NCBI GenBank assembly: GCA_007135505.1
Contig: SLIS01000389.1
Coordinates: 1-5,362 of the forward strand
Reading direction: 5' to 3'
DNA: 5,362 bases
Source: Halovivax sp.
Lineage (GTDB): Archaea > Halobacteriota > Halobacteria > Halobacteriales > Natrialbaceae
Part shown: piece after piece, positions 1 through 5,362 of the stretch
How the letters are laid out: every line of letters begins with the position of its first letter
Position numbering within the stretch: the first letter of the stretch is position 1
Notes under the pieces: generated by a model
Told to the model about the DNA's origin: nothing
What the model saw: the letters and a program-made list of their open reading frames with translations, nothing else
Databases searched by the model: none
Program-made: the position numbers and the translations under genes

Positions 1-1096
1 CACCAAGCTGCGATCGGCGGTCGACGAACGCGAGTCCTACGAGACCCTGTCCAGGGAACTCGACGATCTGGAGGAAATTACCACGGAACTCCAGGACACG
101 GTGATGGACGTCCGACTCGTCCCGCTCGATACGGTGACGAATCGGCTGCCACGCGTCGTCCGAGACCTGGCTCGGGAACAGGACAAACAGATCGAGTTCG
201 AGCGCAATACCGACGGCATCGAACTCGACCGCAGTCTCCTCGATCAGATCCGCGATCCGCTGATCCACCTGATCCGAAACGCCGTCGATCACGGGATAGA
301 AACGCCCGAGGAACGCGAGTCCGCGGACAAGCCACCAGAGGGGACCATTACCCTCAGTGCCGAGCGAGCGCGCGACCGGGTGACGATCGAGGTGCGTGAC
401 GACGGTTGTGGACTCGATGCGGACCGAATCCGCCGGGCAGCGATCGAGGCCGACGTGATATCCGAATCGGAAGCCGACGACCTGGACGACGACGAAGTGT
501 ACGATCTGGTCTTCCATCCCGGCCTGTCGACGGTGGACGAGGTGACCGACGTCAGCGGACGTGGCGTCGGGATGGACGTCGTCCGTCGGGCGGTCGAGAC
601 GCTCAACGGGACGGTGTCTGTCTCGAGCGAACGCGGCGACGGCACGACCGTTTCGATGACGGTGCCGGTGAGCGTCGCCATCGACGACGTCCTGTTCGTC
701 GAAAGCGACGGTGAACAGTTCGGGCTCCCGGTCGACGTCGTCCAGGACATCGTCGACGGCCGGTTCGTTGCCACGACCGAAGACGGCCCCGTCTATGACG
801 ACGAGGAGGAGACCCTCCCGGTCGTCGAACTCGGGTCGGCGCTGGATTCCGACGAAGCGGCGTCCGGGACGACCCCCGCTACGAACGGCGATCGGGTCGT
901 CGACGACGATGGCATGGTCGTCCGTGTTCGCGACGACGTCCGATCGGTCGCCCTACACTGCGACGTCGTTCACGGACGGCAGGAAGTCGTCGTCAAACCC
1001 TTCGAGGGATTCATGCGAAACGTCCCGGGGGTGGGCGGCGCGACGGTCCGTGGCCGTGGCGAAGTAATTACCATCCTGGACGTTGCAACGATATAA
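1..1096 (+). CDS. cheA: Chemotaxis histidine kinase CheA, C-terminal part (5' end outside window)
   Basis: CheA autophosphorylates on a P1 histidine and passes the phosphate to CheY and CheB; it works in the cytoplasm, docked to transducers through CheW. The frame is open from base 2 (base 1 ends the previous codon), giving 364 visible residues. Residues 1 to about 60 are the end of the dimerisation helices, with ELQDTVMDVRLVPL just before the kinase core. The ATP-binding P4 domain follows: N box HLIRNAVDHG (89-98), G1 box DDGCGLD (133-139), F box FHPGLST (171-177), G2 box SGRGVGMDVV (185-194), and GTTV near 214. From about 227 to the end is the CheW-like P5 regulatory domain, with GRQEVVVKP at 325-333 and an acidic Thr/Gly-rich loop before its second half. 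All ATP-site motifs are intact, so the kinase should be active. The phosphorylated His and CheY-binding domain would lie upstream. It ends with TAA, 42 bases before cheC. Confidence 0.97.
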   Translation, partial: TKLRSAVDERESYETLSRELDDLEEITTELQDTVMDVRLVPLDTVTNRLPRVVRDLAREQDKQIEFERNTDGIELDRSLLDQIRDPLIHLIRNAVDHGIETPEERESADKPPEGTITLSAERARDRVTIEVRDDGCGLDADRIRRAAIEADVISESEADDLDDDEVYDLVFHPGLSTVDEVTDVSGRGVGMDVVRRAVETLNGTVSVSSERGDGTTVSMTVPVSVAIDDVLFVESDGEQFGLPVDVVQDIVDGRFVATTEDGPVYDDEEETLPVVELGSALDSDEAASGTTPATNGDRVVDDDGMVVRVRDDVRSVALHCDVVHGRQEVVVKPFEGFMRNVPGVGGATVRGRGEVITILDVATI

Positions 1097-1098
1097 TA
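1091..1098 (+). promoter_or_regulatory. Possible internal TATA box ahead of cheC
   Basis: The AT-only stretch ATATAATA overlaps the cheA stop codon and stands out in GC-rich sequence. An archaeal TATA box here would place transcription start about 25 bases downstream, near 1119-1123, leaving a leader of some 16-20 bases that contains the GAGG at 1127-1130. The preceding GCAACG is purine-rich enough for a weak BRE. This is inferred from position and composition only; the AT bias may just reflect the Ile-stop codons of cheA. Confidence 0.3.
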
Positions 1099-1142
1099 TG
1101 GCTCGTACAGAAATCAACGACATAACGAGGAAACACAAATGA
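1098..1142 (+). other. 14-codon leader reading frame overlapping the cheC start
   Basis: An ATG two bases after the cheA stop opens a 14-codon frame (MARTEINDITRKHK) whose TGA at 1140-1142 overlaps the cheC ATG at 1139 as ATGA. This is the same 4-base junction used further down the operon. It fills the only real gap in the cluster and could couple translation of cheA to cheC. There is no Shine-Dalgarno sequence before it, and a frame this short can arise by chance. The peptide (four basic, two acidic residues plus a His) resembles nothing I recognise. Confidence 0.22.
1127..1130 (+). promoter_or_regulatory. Ribosome binding site of cheC
   Basis: GAGG sits eight bases before the ATG at 1139 and is complementary to the CCUCC end of archaeal 16S rRNA. 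It supports 1139 as the cheC start; the only in-gap alternative ATG (1098) is in another frame. Confidence 0.55.
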
Positions 1143-1744
1143 CGCTTAAAGTAGACATCAGAAAACTCAGCTTCATCAACGAGATGGCCAAGGTTGGAAC
1201 GAACGGGGTCGCCGACAATTTGAGCAAACTGACCGGCGAGGACGCTCGAATGGAGGTGACCAAGACCAACTTCATCGACGTCCAGGACATCAAGTCCCAG
1301 TTAGACGCCGGGAAGCGAGTCGGCGTCCGGGTCCGTTTGCTCGACGAGCCACACGGACATATTCTGATACTCTTCCCCGAGACGAGTGCGAAGAAGATTA
1401 CGGCACTCATGCTCAGAGACGTCGTCGACGACATGGAGAACGTCTCCGGCAAGATGGCCCGCAGCGCCGTCGAGGAGATGGGGAACATGATGGCCTCCGG
1501 CTTTATCGACGGCTGGGCGGACGTCCTCGGCCGGGCGATCGACACGGCCGCCCCGCAGTTGGTGTACGCCCCGGCCGGCGACATCGTCGTTCGAACGGCT
1601 GGACTCGGTGGCGACGATCTGGCGCTCTTTTTCGATTCTAACCTGACCGTTCCGAGCTACCAGATCGAAGCCGAGATTTACGCGTTTCCCGACCTCGAAG
1701 AGTTCGTGGAGATGGTCAACGAGATCGAACCCAAACCCGCATGA
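1139..1744 (+). CDS. cheC: CheC-family CheY-P phosphatase, single module
   Basis: CheC proteins dephosphorylate CheY-P in the cytoplasm and bind CheD, tying adaptation to the CheY-P level. This 201-residue protein has the usual single CheC length. The C-terminal phosphatase helix is complete: S109, E113, N116 and P139 fit (D/S)xxxExxN-x22-P exactly, equivalent to E112/N115 of Thermotoga maritima CheC. The N-terminal pseudo-repeat helix near residues 12-33 (FINEMAKVG ... LSKLTG) keeps E15 but has K18 where the second catalytic Asn would be, so one working site is expected. The start has a GAGG eight bases upstream, and its ATGA also closes a 14-codon leader frame. Its stop overlaps the next cheC by four bases. 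The segment coding GFIDGWADVL is identical at DNA level to the same segment of the next gene, suggesting shared origin by duplication or conversion. In Halobacterium salinarum the gene after cheA is likewise a single CheC (cheC1/cheJ; from memory). Confidence 0.95.
   Translation: MTLKVDIRKLSFINEMAKVGTNGVADNLSKLTGEDARMEVTKTNFIDVQDIKSQLDAGKRVGVRVRLLDEPHGHILILFPETSAKKITALMLRDVVDDMENVSGKMARSAVEEMGNMMASGFIDGWADVLGRAIDTAAPQLVYAPAGDIVVRTAGLGGDDLALFFDSNLTVPSYQIEAEIYAFPDLEEFVEMVNEIEPKPA
1498..1529 (+). repeat. 32-base direct repeat, copy 1 (in single-module cheC)
   Basis: This stretch is identical base for base to 2088-2119. It encodes GFIDGWADVL, just after the catalytic E/N of the phosphatase helix. 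A second shared block of 16 bases (1612-1627 and 2208-2223) encodes DDLAL. The surrounding sequence is clearly diverged, so these are islands of identity between paralogues. Confidence 0.85.
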
Positions 1745-2985
1745 AACTCGACGTCAACGCGCTGGGAACGTTCTATCGGATGGCCAGGGAAGGCGCTGGT
1801 CTCGCCGCGGGTCGTCTGACACAGATGACCGGGGTCGACACCCAGGTCGGCGTCACGAAACTCAACTTCATGCGTGGAACCGAGATCCAACGAGACTTCG
1901 AGGACGGCTCACAGAAAGTGGGCATTCGCGTCGAACTCTCGGGGGGTATCGACGGCCACTCGATCGTCGTGTTCGACCGGGAGAGCGCCGAGACCGTCCT
2001 GGAGGCACTCCTCCCGGACGCGAACTACGCCGAATTCGACGATCTCAGCCGCTCTGCAGCGACGGAAGTCGGTCAGATCATGAACAACGGCTTTATCGAC
2101 GGCTGGGCGGACGTCCTCGAGACGGTCATCGACGTCTCCACGCCGGAGTTCGTCGAGGGCGAGACGGCCGCTCCGTTCTTCACGGAACTCGAGGAGGCCC
2201 CCGAGGCCGACGATCTGGCGCTCGTCTTCCAGAGTCACATCGAGGCCGTCGGAACCGAGACCGGATTCAGACACTACCTGTTCCCGGAACACGATTCGAT
2301 GGCGACGCTGCTCGACCGATTGCGAACCAGTGACGGGATCGAGTACGACAAACTCGAGGGCTTCGACCGAATGGCCGAACAGGGCGCAGAGGAGGTGGCG
2401 AACACCGCGACGACGCTTACCGGCATCGAGACGAGCGTCGAGATCCGGCGGCTCAACTTCGTCTCCCTGGAAGCCATACCCGAGGAAGTGGCCAATGAAC
2501 CCCTCGTTGGTGTCGCGTTCGAATTCGACGGGACGCCGAGTGGCTACCTGCTATTCCTGTTCGACGAGTCCTCCGCACACGAAGTCGTCGACGCCATGGT
2601 CCCGATGGACACCGGCGGAACGGCCGAGGGCGAATTCGACGAGATGGGACAGAGTGCGATCACGGAACTCGGCAACATCATGGCCAGTGGCTTTCTCGAC
2701 GGGTGGGCGAACGTCCTCGACACCACGATCGATCACTCCACCCCCGAGTTCACCCACGACATCGGAGCGGCAGCCGTCGACCCGGTCATCATTCAACTGG
2801 GCGAACAGCAGGATTACGCGTTCGTCTTCGATACGTTGATCGTCGCGGATGGCCGTGAGTTCAACTGCGAAGTCTACGCCATACCGGACGAAGACGATCT
2901 CGAACGCGCGCTGAACGATCTCGACGTCGATCGCATCGAAGAGACGCCGACTACGGCTGAATTTGGCGAGATCGAGGGAACATGA
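1741..2985 (+). CDS. cheC: Double CheC protein (two tandem CheC modules)
   Basis: This 414-residue protein is about twice the usual CheC length and consists of two full CheC modules, roughly residues 1-195 and 200-400, with equivalent positions 200 residues apart in the phosphatase helices. Module 1 reads S105, E109, Q112, P135: spacing is perfect, but the catalytic Asn is Gln. Module 2 reads S305, E309, N312, P335 and is intact. The N-terminal pseudo-site helices of both modules have lost their key residues (R13/R16 and R210/E213 in my alignment). One active CheY-P phosphatase site and one impaired or purely binding module are therefore expected. The final 20 residues are an acidic, Thr-rich tail. 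The ATG overlaps the previous stop (ATGA) with no clear Shine-Dalgarno, so translation probably depends on coupling. The stop overlaps cheD in the same way. In Halobacterium salinarum the enlarged CheC of this cluster is, as I recall, named CheC3. The CheC assignment is firm; the inactivity of module 1 is inferred. Confidence 0.94.
   Translation: MKLDVNALGTFYRMAREGAGLAAGRLTQMTGVDTQVGVTKLNFMRGTEIQRDFEDGSQKVGIRVELSGGIDGHSIVVFDRESAETVLEALLPDANYAEFDDLSRSAATEVGQIMNNGFIDGWADVLETVIDVSTPEFVEGETAAPFFTELEEAPEADDLALVFQSHIEAVGTETGFRHYLFPEHDSMATLLDRLRTSDGIEYDKLEGFDRMAEQGAEEVANTATTLTGIETSVEIRRLNFVSLEAIPEEVANEPLVGVAFEFDGTPSGYLLFLFDESSAHEVVDAMVPMDTGGTAEGEFDEMGQSAITELGNIMASGFLDGWANVLDTTIDHSTPEFTHDIGAAAVDPVIIQLGEQQDYAFVFDTLIVADGREFNCEVYAIPDEDDLERALNDLDVDRIEETPTTAEFGEIEGT
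2088..2119 (+). repeat. 32-base direct repeat, copy 2 (in double cheC, module 1)
   Basis: This is the partner of 1498-1529, lying in the first module of the double CheC and again encoding GFIDGWADVL. The equivalent stretch of the second module (from about 2688, GFLDGWANVL) differs at several bases, so the identity is specific to the single CheC and module 1. Confidence 0.85.
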
Positions 2986-3497
2986 AGACGTACGGAAGTG
3001 AACCGGGCGCGCCCGAACCCGTTCAGGTGGGGATTTCGGAACTCGTCGTTAGCGAGGGCGACAACACGCTGAAGTCCTACGGGCTCGGTTCGTGTCTGGC
3101 AATTGCGCTGTACGATGAAGATACGGGAATCGGCGGACTCGCACACACGATGCTGCCCGACGGTGACCAGGCGGAGAACAGCGACGTCAAGCCCGGCAAA
3201 TACGCCGATACGGCGATTCGGGCACTGCTCCGACGAATGGTCGAACGTGGCGCGACGTACACGGACGTCGAGGCAAAAATCGCCGGCGGTAGCGACATGT
3301 TCGAGTTCGAGAGCTTCGGTGACGGCGTCGGAAAGCGAAATATCGAAGCGGCGAAAGCCGAACTCGAAAAGCTGGGCGTCCCACTGATTTCAGAAGACGT
3401 CGGCGGGAGCCACGGTCGGACGGTCGAGTTCACGCCGGGTACTGGAACGCTGCTCATAAAGAGCGGGACCGACGAGAACGGAGTGAACGAGTTGTGA
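2982..3497 (+). CDS. cheD: Chemoreceptor glutamine deamidase CheD
   Basis: CheD hydrolyses chosen receptor glutamines to glutamates, creating methylation sites for CheR; CheC binding competes with this and links it to CheY-P. The protein has 171 residues, normal to slightly long for the family. The catalytic pair is present: C38 in GLGSCLAIALYD and H55 in GGLAHTMLP, 17 residues apart as in Thermotoga maritima CheD (C27, H44). Other family motifs are KPGKYADTAI (70-79), EAKIAGGSDMF (97-107), a GKRN turn (117-120) and DVGGSHGR. The third active-site residue, Thr six positions before the Cys in T. maritima, is Ser here (S32). The ATG overlaps the previous cheC stop (ATGA). GAGGG at 2974-2978 is a nearby, rather close, ribosome binding site. 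The stop overlaps the cheR GTG. Placement between cheC and cheR fits a dedicated adaptation module. Confidence 0.96.
   Translation: MKTYGSEPGAPEPVQVGISELVVSEGDNTLKSYGLGSCLAIALYDEDTGIGGLAHTMLPDGDQAENSDVKPGKYADTAIRALLRRMVERGATYTDVEAKIAGGSDMFEFESFGDGVGKRNIEAAKAELEKLGVPLISEDVGGSHGRTVEFTPGTGTLLIKSGTDENGVNEL
3480..3486 (+). promoter_or_regulatory. Ribosome binding site deciding the GTG start of cheR
   Basis: GGAGTGA, inside the last codons of cheD, matches the archaeal Shine-Dalgarno GGAGGTGA except for one missing G. It ends seven bases before the GTG at 3494. Together with the GTGA overlap it supports that non-ATG start. Confidence 0.5.
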
Positions 3498-4330
3498 GCG
3501 ATGATGCGTTCAGGTCGATTCTCTCGTACGTCGAATCCGACCTCGGCTTCGCCACGAGTCACTACAACGACAGCTACCTCGACCGACGAATTTCTTCACG
3601 AATTCGACGAACTGACTCCGACAGCTACGAGGCGTACGACGAACTGATCCGAACGGATTCGGACGAGCAAGAGGCGTTACTCGATTCGCTCTCGATCAAC
3701 GTCACCGGGTTTTTTCGAAATCCGGACGTGTGGGGCGGAATCCGGTCGGTCCTCGCGACGCTGTCAGAGCGAAACGACTCGGTTCACGTCTGGTCGGCCG
3801 CCTGTGCCGACGGCCGGGAGTCGTATTCGCTCTCGATGCTGGCCCACGCCGATCCGCAAATCGACGAGTCGAGCCTGTACGTCCTCGGGACTGACATCAG
3901 TGAGAACGCACTCGAAACCGCCCGAAACGGTGTCTACGAACAATCGCGCACGACGGACATTCACGAGCAACTCTCCTTTCTCGACGACTACGAGGACTAC
4001 GTCGATTGCCGTGACGACGGCACGTTCCACGTGGGAAGCGAGGTTCGCGAGGGTGTCTCGTTCGAGCGCCACGACCTCATCAACGACGAACCGAAGTCCG
4101 GGTTCGACCTGGTCATTTGCCGTAACCTGTTCATCTACATCGATCCGGCCTACAAGGCGCCGATGCTCGAGACGATCGGCCACTCGTTACAACCGGATGG
4201 CTTCCTGGTGATCGGCAAAGCGGAGACGATCCCGCCACAGCTGAAATCCGCGTACTCGATCCACGACGGTCGGCTCCGGATCTATCAGTTCGATCCTGCC
4301 GAAGCGACCGAACCGACCCCCGGACGGTGA
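3494..4330 (+). CDS. cheR: Chemoreceptor glutamate methyltransferase CheR
   Basis: CheR transfers methyl groups from S-adenosylmethionine to transducer glutamates, opposing CheB and adjusting sensitivity; it acts at the receptor array on the cytoplasmic side. The 278-residue protein is of normal length. The N-terminal helical domain (about 1-75) ends with SINVTGFFR (67-75), the family's T-x-FFR signature. The SAM-binding Rossmann domain follows: VWSAACADGRESYSLSM (99-115), GTDISENALETARNGVY (132-148), FDLVICRNLFIYID (204-217) and LVIGKAET (238-245). In the first of these the common GEEPYS reads GRESYS; the second Glu (E109), D134 and N211 are kept, so activity is expected. The last dozen residues are a Pro/Thr-rich tail. 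Start: GTG overlapping the cheD stop, with GGAGTGA seven bases upstream; no in-frame ATG lies nearby. It is the last of the overlapping genes. Confidence 0.96.
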   Translation: MSDDAFRSILSYVESDLGFATSHYNDSYLDRRISSRIRRTDSDSYEAYDELIRTDSDEQEALLDSLSINVTGFFRNPDVWGGIRSVLATLSERNDSVHVWSAACADGRESYSLSMLAHADPQIDESSLYVLGTDISENALETARNGVYEQSRTTDIHEQLSFLDDYEDYVDCRDDGTFHVGSEVREGVSFERHDLINDEPKSGFDLVICRNLFIYIDPAYKAPMLETIGHSLQPDGFLVIGKAETIPPQLKSAYSIHDGRLRIYQFDPAEATEPTPGR

Positions 4331-4406
4331 TGGGTACGGACCGGTCAGTAGGCGACTGTGGTCACCGACAGGCGCCTCGCGGTTCCCGAATTGAGCCACA
4401 TCATAC
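4331..4406 (+). other. Gap between the che operon and the next gene
   Basis: These 76 bases are the first non-overlapping junction since cheA-cheC. They contain no T-run long enough for a typical archaeal terminator. A weak imperfect hairpin (4356-4371, CTGTGG against CCgACAG) has no T tail. The AT-richer TCATACAT at 4401-4408 lies where a TATA box would be expected for a leaderless start at the ATG at 4434, but it is a poor match. I see no firm promoter here. Confidence 0.35.
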
Positions 4407-5362
4407 ATGGTCTCCCAGCACGAGTATCCGACGATGAATCGAGCGCAGTTGGAGCGATTCGCCGACCGCGTCGATGCGATTTACTCGACGAATCCGCCAG
4501 TCACTCGCGCCGAACGACGTGACTGGATCGCCCGTCCGCTGCTTTCCGTTCTCGGGTGGTCGGCAGACGGCGGTCGTGTGGACGACGATCGAACGGTCGG
4601 TTCGATCGAAGTGGATCACATGCTATCGGTCGACGTCGACGGCTGGACACCCGCCGGTTTCGTCGTCGTAGCACCGCCGAATAGATCTGCGGACCGCATC
4701 CAAGGCACGCTCGGCTCCGTGATGGCCGATACGGGTGTCGATCGCGCTATCTACGTCACCGACGCCGGATTCGTCTTCGTTGGCGGACCCGACGCTATTG
4801 ATCGTCGAACGGTCCCCTTCGATTCGTTGACCGACCACTCGGAGGTACTCTCGCGGTTTACCCCGGACGCAATCGGGTCCCACGTCGAGACGTTGCCCGC
4901 CCGAAGCCGTGCCGCCCGTCGTCTCGCCGTCTATCGGAAATCTGTGACCGAGGCCATCGACGCCGCCATAGCCGACTCGACCGGTCTGGATCCGAACGCA
5001 CTGCAACCGGTACTCGACGACGTCATCGACACGGTTCTGGATGGCCAGCCGAGTCAGCCGGACGTCGACTCCAGTCACGACGACGGATCTGCTGGGACGC
5101 GTCCGTTAGACCCAGACACCGATCGACCCTCGTCGGAAGAACCATCCCGGCCGGGGAACGGACCCAACGAGGACGGAAACGCAGCTCGATCGGTGGCGAG
5201 CCCTGAATCACAGCCGGATGCGACCCAGCCGACGACGGCGTCCGTTCCTTCCTCGCAACTCCCGGAAACCGATCGCGAGGGCGAGTTCGTGGTCCGCGTG
5301 TTCAACGAGCGCGGCTCGATCGGTGCGGTCGGCCACTCGACGTCGGCCGGGGCGCTTCGCGA
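4407..5362 (+). CDS. Uncharacterised protein with a probable inactive HsdR-N-like domain (3' end outside window)
   Basis: The open frame gives 318 residues and continues past the window. Residues 30-155 resemble the N-terminal PD-(D/E)xK fold of type I restriction R subunits and their many haloarchaeal relatives: RDWIARPLLSVLGW (38-51), VDHMLSVD (69-76) matching the usual VDYAL strand, and TGVDRAIYVTDAGFVFV (109-125) matching the LTNG-type strand. The ExK nuclease motif expected on the following strand reads VVVAPP (86-91), so catalysis is probably lost. Residues 165-212 are a helical segment. About 213-290 is a Pro/Asp/Ser/Thr-rich disordered linker, and from 293 (EFVVRVFNERGSIGAVG) a further folded domain begins and is cut. 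Start: an in-frame TGA at 4392 leaves ATG 4407 as the earliest choice; its first codons have the coding-like G/C third base. ATG 4434 (MNRAQLERF) is a credible alternative. The fold assignment is from pattern memory; role unknown. Confidence 0.8.
   Translation, partial: MVSQHEYPTMNRAQLERFADRVDAIYSTNPPVTRAERRDWIARPLLSVLGWSADGGRVDDDRTVGSIEVDHMLSVDVDGWTPAGFVVVAPPNRSADRIQGTLGSVMADTGVDRAIYVTDAGFVFVGGPDAIDRRTVPFDSLTDHSEVLSRFTPDAIGSHVETLPARSRAARRLAVYRKSVTEAIDAAIADSTGLDPNALQPVLDDVIDTVLDGQPSQPDVDSSHDDGSAGTRPLDPDTDRPSSEEPSRPGNGPNEDGNAARSVASPESQPDATQPTTASVPSSQLPETDREGEFVVRVFNERGSIGAVGHSTSAGALR

Noticed and set aside
289..774. 161-codon open frame on the minus strand opposite cheA
   Set aside because: It lies wholly antisense to conserved kinase motifs and its Ser/Arg/Thr-rich composition is the usual mirror of Asp/Gly/Val-rich GC-rich coding sequence.
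2330..2839. 169-codon + strand frame inside the double cheC
   Set aside because: It is an out-of-frame shadow rich in Ser, Arg and Thr over the conserved second CheC module.
1741..2985. Double cheC as an accidental fusion of two genes by a lost stop codon
   Set aside because: The modules are joined by a smooth short linker with even spacing, no remnant start or ribosome site is visible at the join, and enlarged CheC proteins are, as I recall, known in haloarchaeal che clusters.
3077..3562. 161-codon open frame on the minus strand across cheD and the cheR start
   Set aside because: It is antisense to CheD catalytic motifs, is Ser/Pro-rich, and has no recognisable domain or ribosome binding site.
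4356..4371. Hairpin after cheR as a terminator
   Set aside because: The stem is six pairs with a bulge and has no T tail; archaeal termination depends mainly on T-runs, which are absent here.
4623..5078. 151-codon open frame on the minus strand at the right end
   Set aside because: The + strand frame over the same bases is longer, has coding-like third positions and shows fold-like motifs; the reverse frame is Gly/Arg/Val-rich without a recognisable pattern.
1..5362. CRISPR arrays, tRNA or rRNA genes, insertion sequences
   Set aside because: No regularly spaced repeats, cloverleaf-like segments, rRNA-like blocks, transposase motifs or terminal inverted repeats were seen; nearly all bases are accounted for by coding sequence.

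Overview
The window looks like part of a chromosome of a halophilic archaeon (class Halobacteria). The DNA is GC-rich, with third codon positions mostly G or C. The proteins are strongly acidic, rich in Asp and Glu and poor in Lys. The gene content (CheA, several CheC modules, CheD, CheR in one cluster) is the archaeal/Bacillus-type chemotaxis set. I cannot name a genus from the sequence.

Layout, all on the + strand. Bases 1-1096 are the 3' part of cheA; its phosphotransfer domains lie upstream of the window. After a 42-base AT-rich gap come cheC (1139-1744), a double-length cheC with two CheC domains in tandem (1741-2985), cheD (2982-3497) and cheR (3494-4330). The last three junctions are 4-base start/stop overlaps (ATGA, ATGA, GTGA), so these genes are almost certainly one translationally coupled operon. 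A 76-base gap (4331-4406) follows, without overlap or a clear terminator. The last gene (from 4407) runs off the right edge. It is not a recognised chemotaxis gene and most resembles the HsdR-N-like (type I restriction R subunit N-terminal) fold with a lost nuclease site.

How the genes work together: CheA is the receptor-coupled histidine kinase that phosphorylates CheY (and CheB), both presumably encoded upstream. The CheC proteins are CheY-P phosphatases that also bind CheD. CheD deamidates transducer glutamines, and CheR methylates transducer glutamates. The segment therefore encodes kinase output, signal removal and two arms of receptor adaptation.

Most notable points: three CheC modules occur in two adjacent genes, of which only two keep a complete (S)xxxExxN-x22-P phosphatase site, while the middle one has Gln for the catalytic Asn. 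A 32-base perfect identity is shared between the two cheC genes. A 14-codon leader reading frame and a TATA-like element lie in the cheA-cheC gap. The gene next to the operon appears to encode an inactivated nuclease-like domain. No RNA genes, CRISPR arrays, insertion sequences or complete mobile elements were seen.
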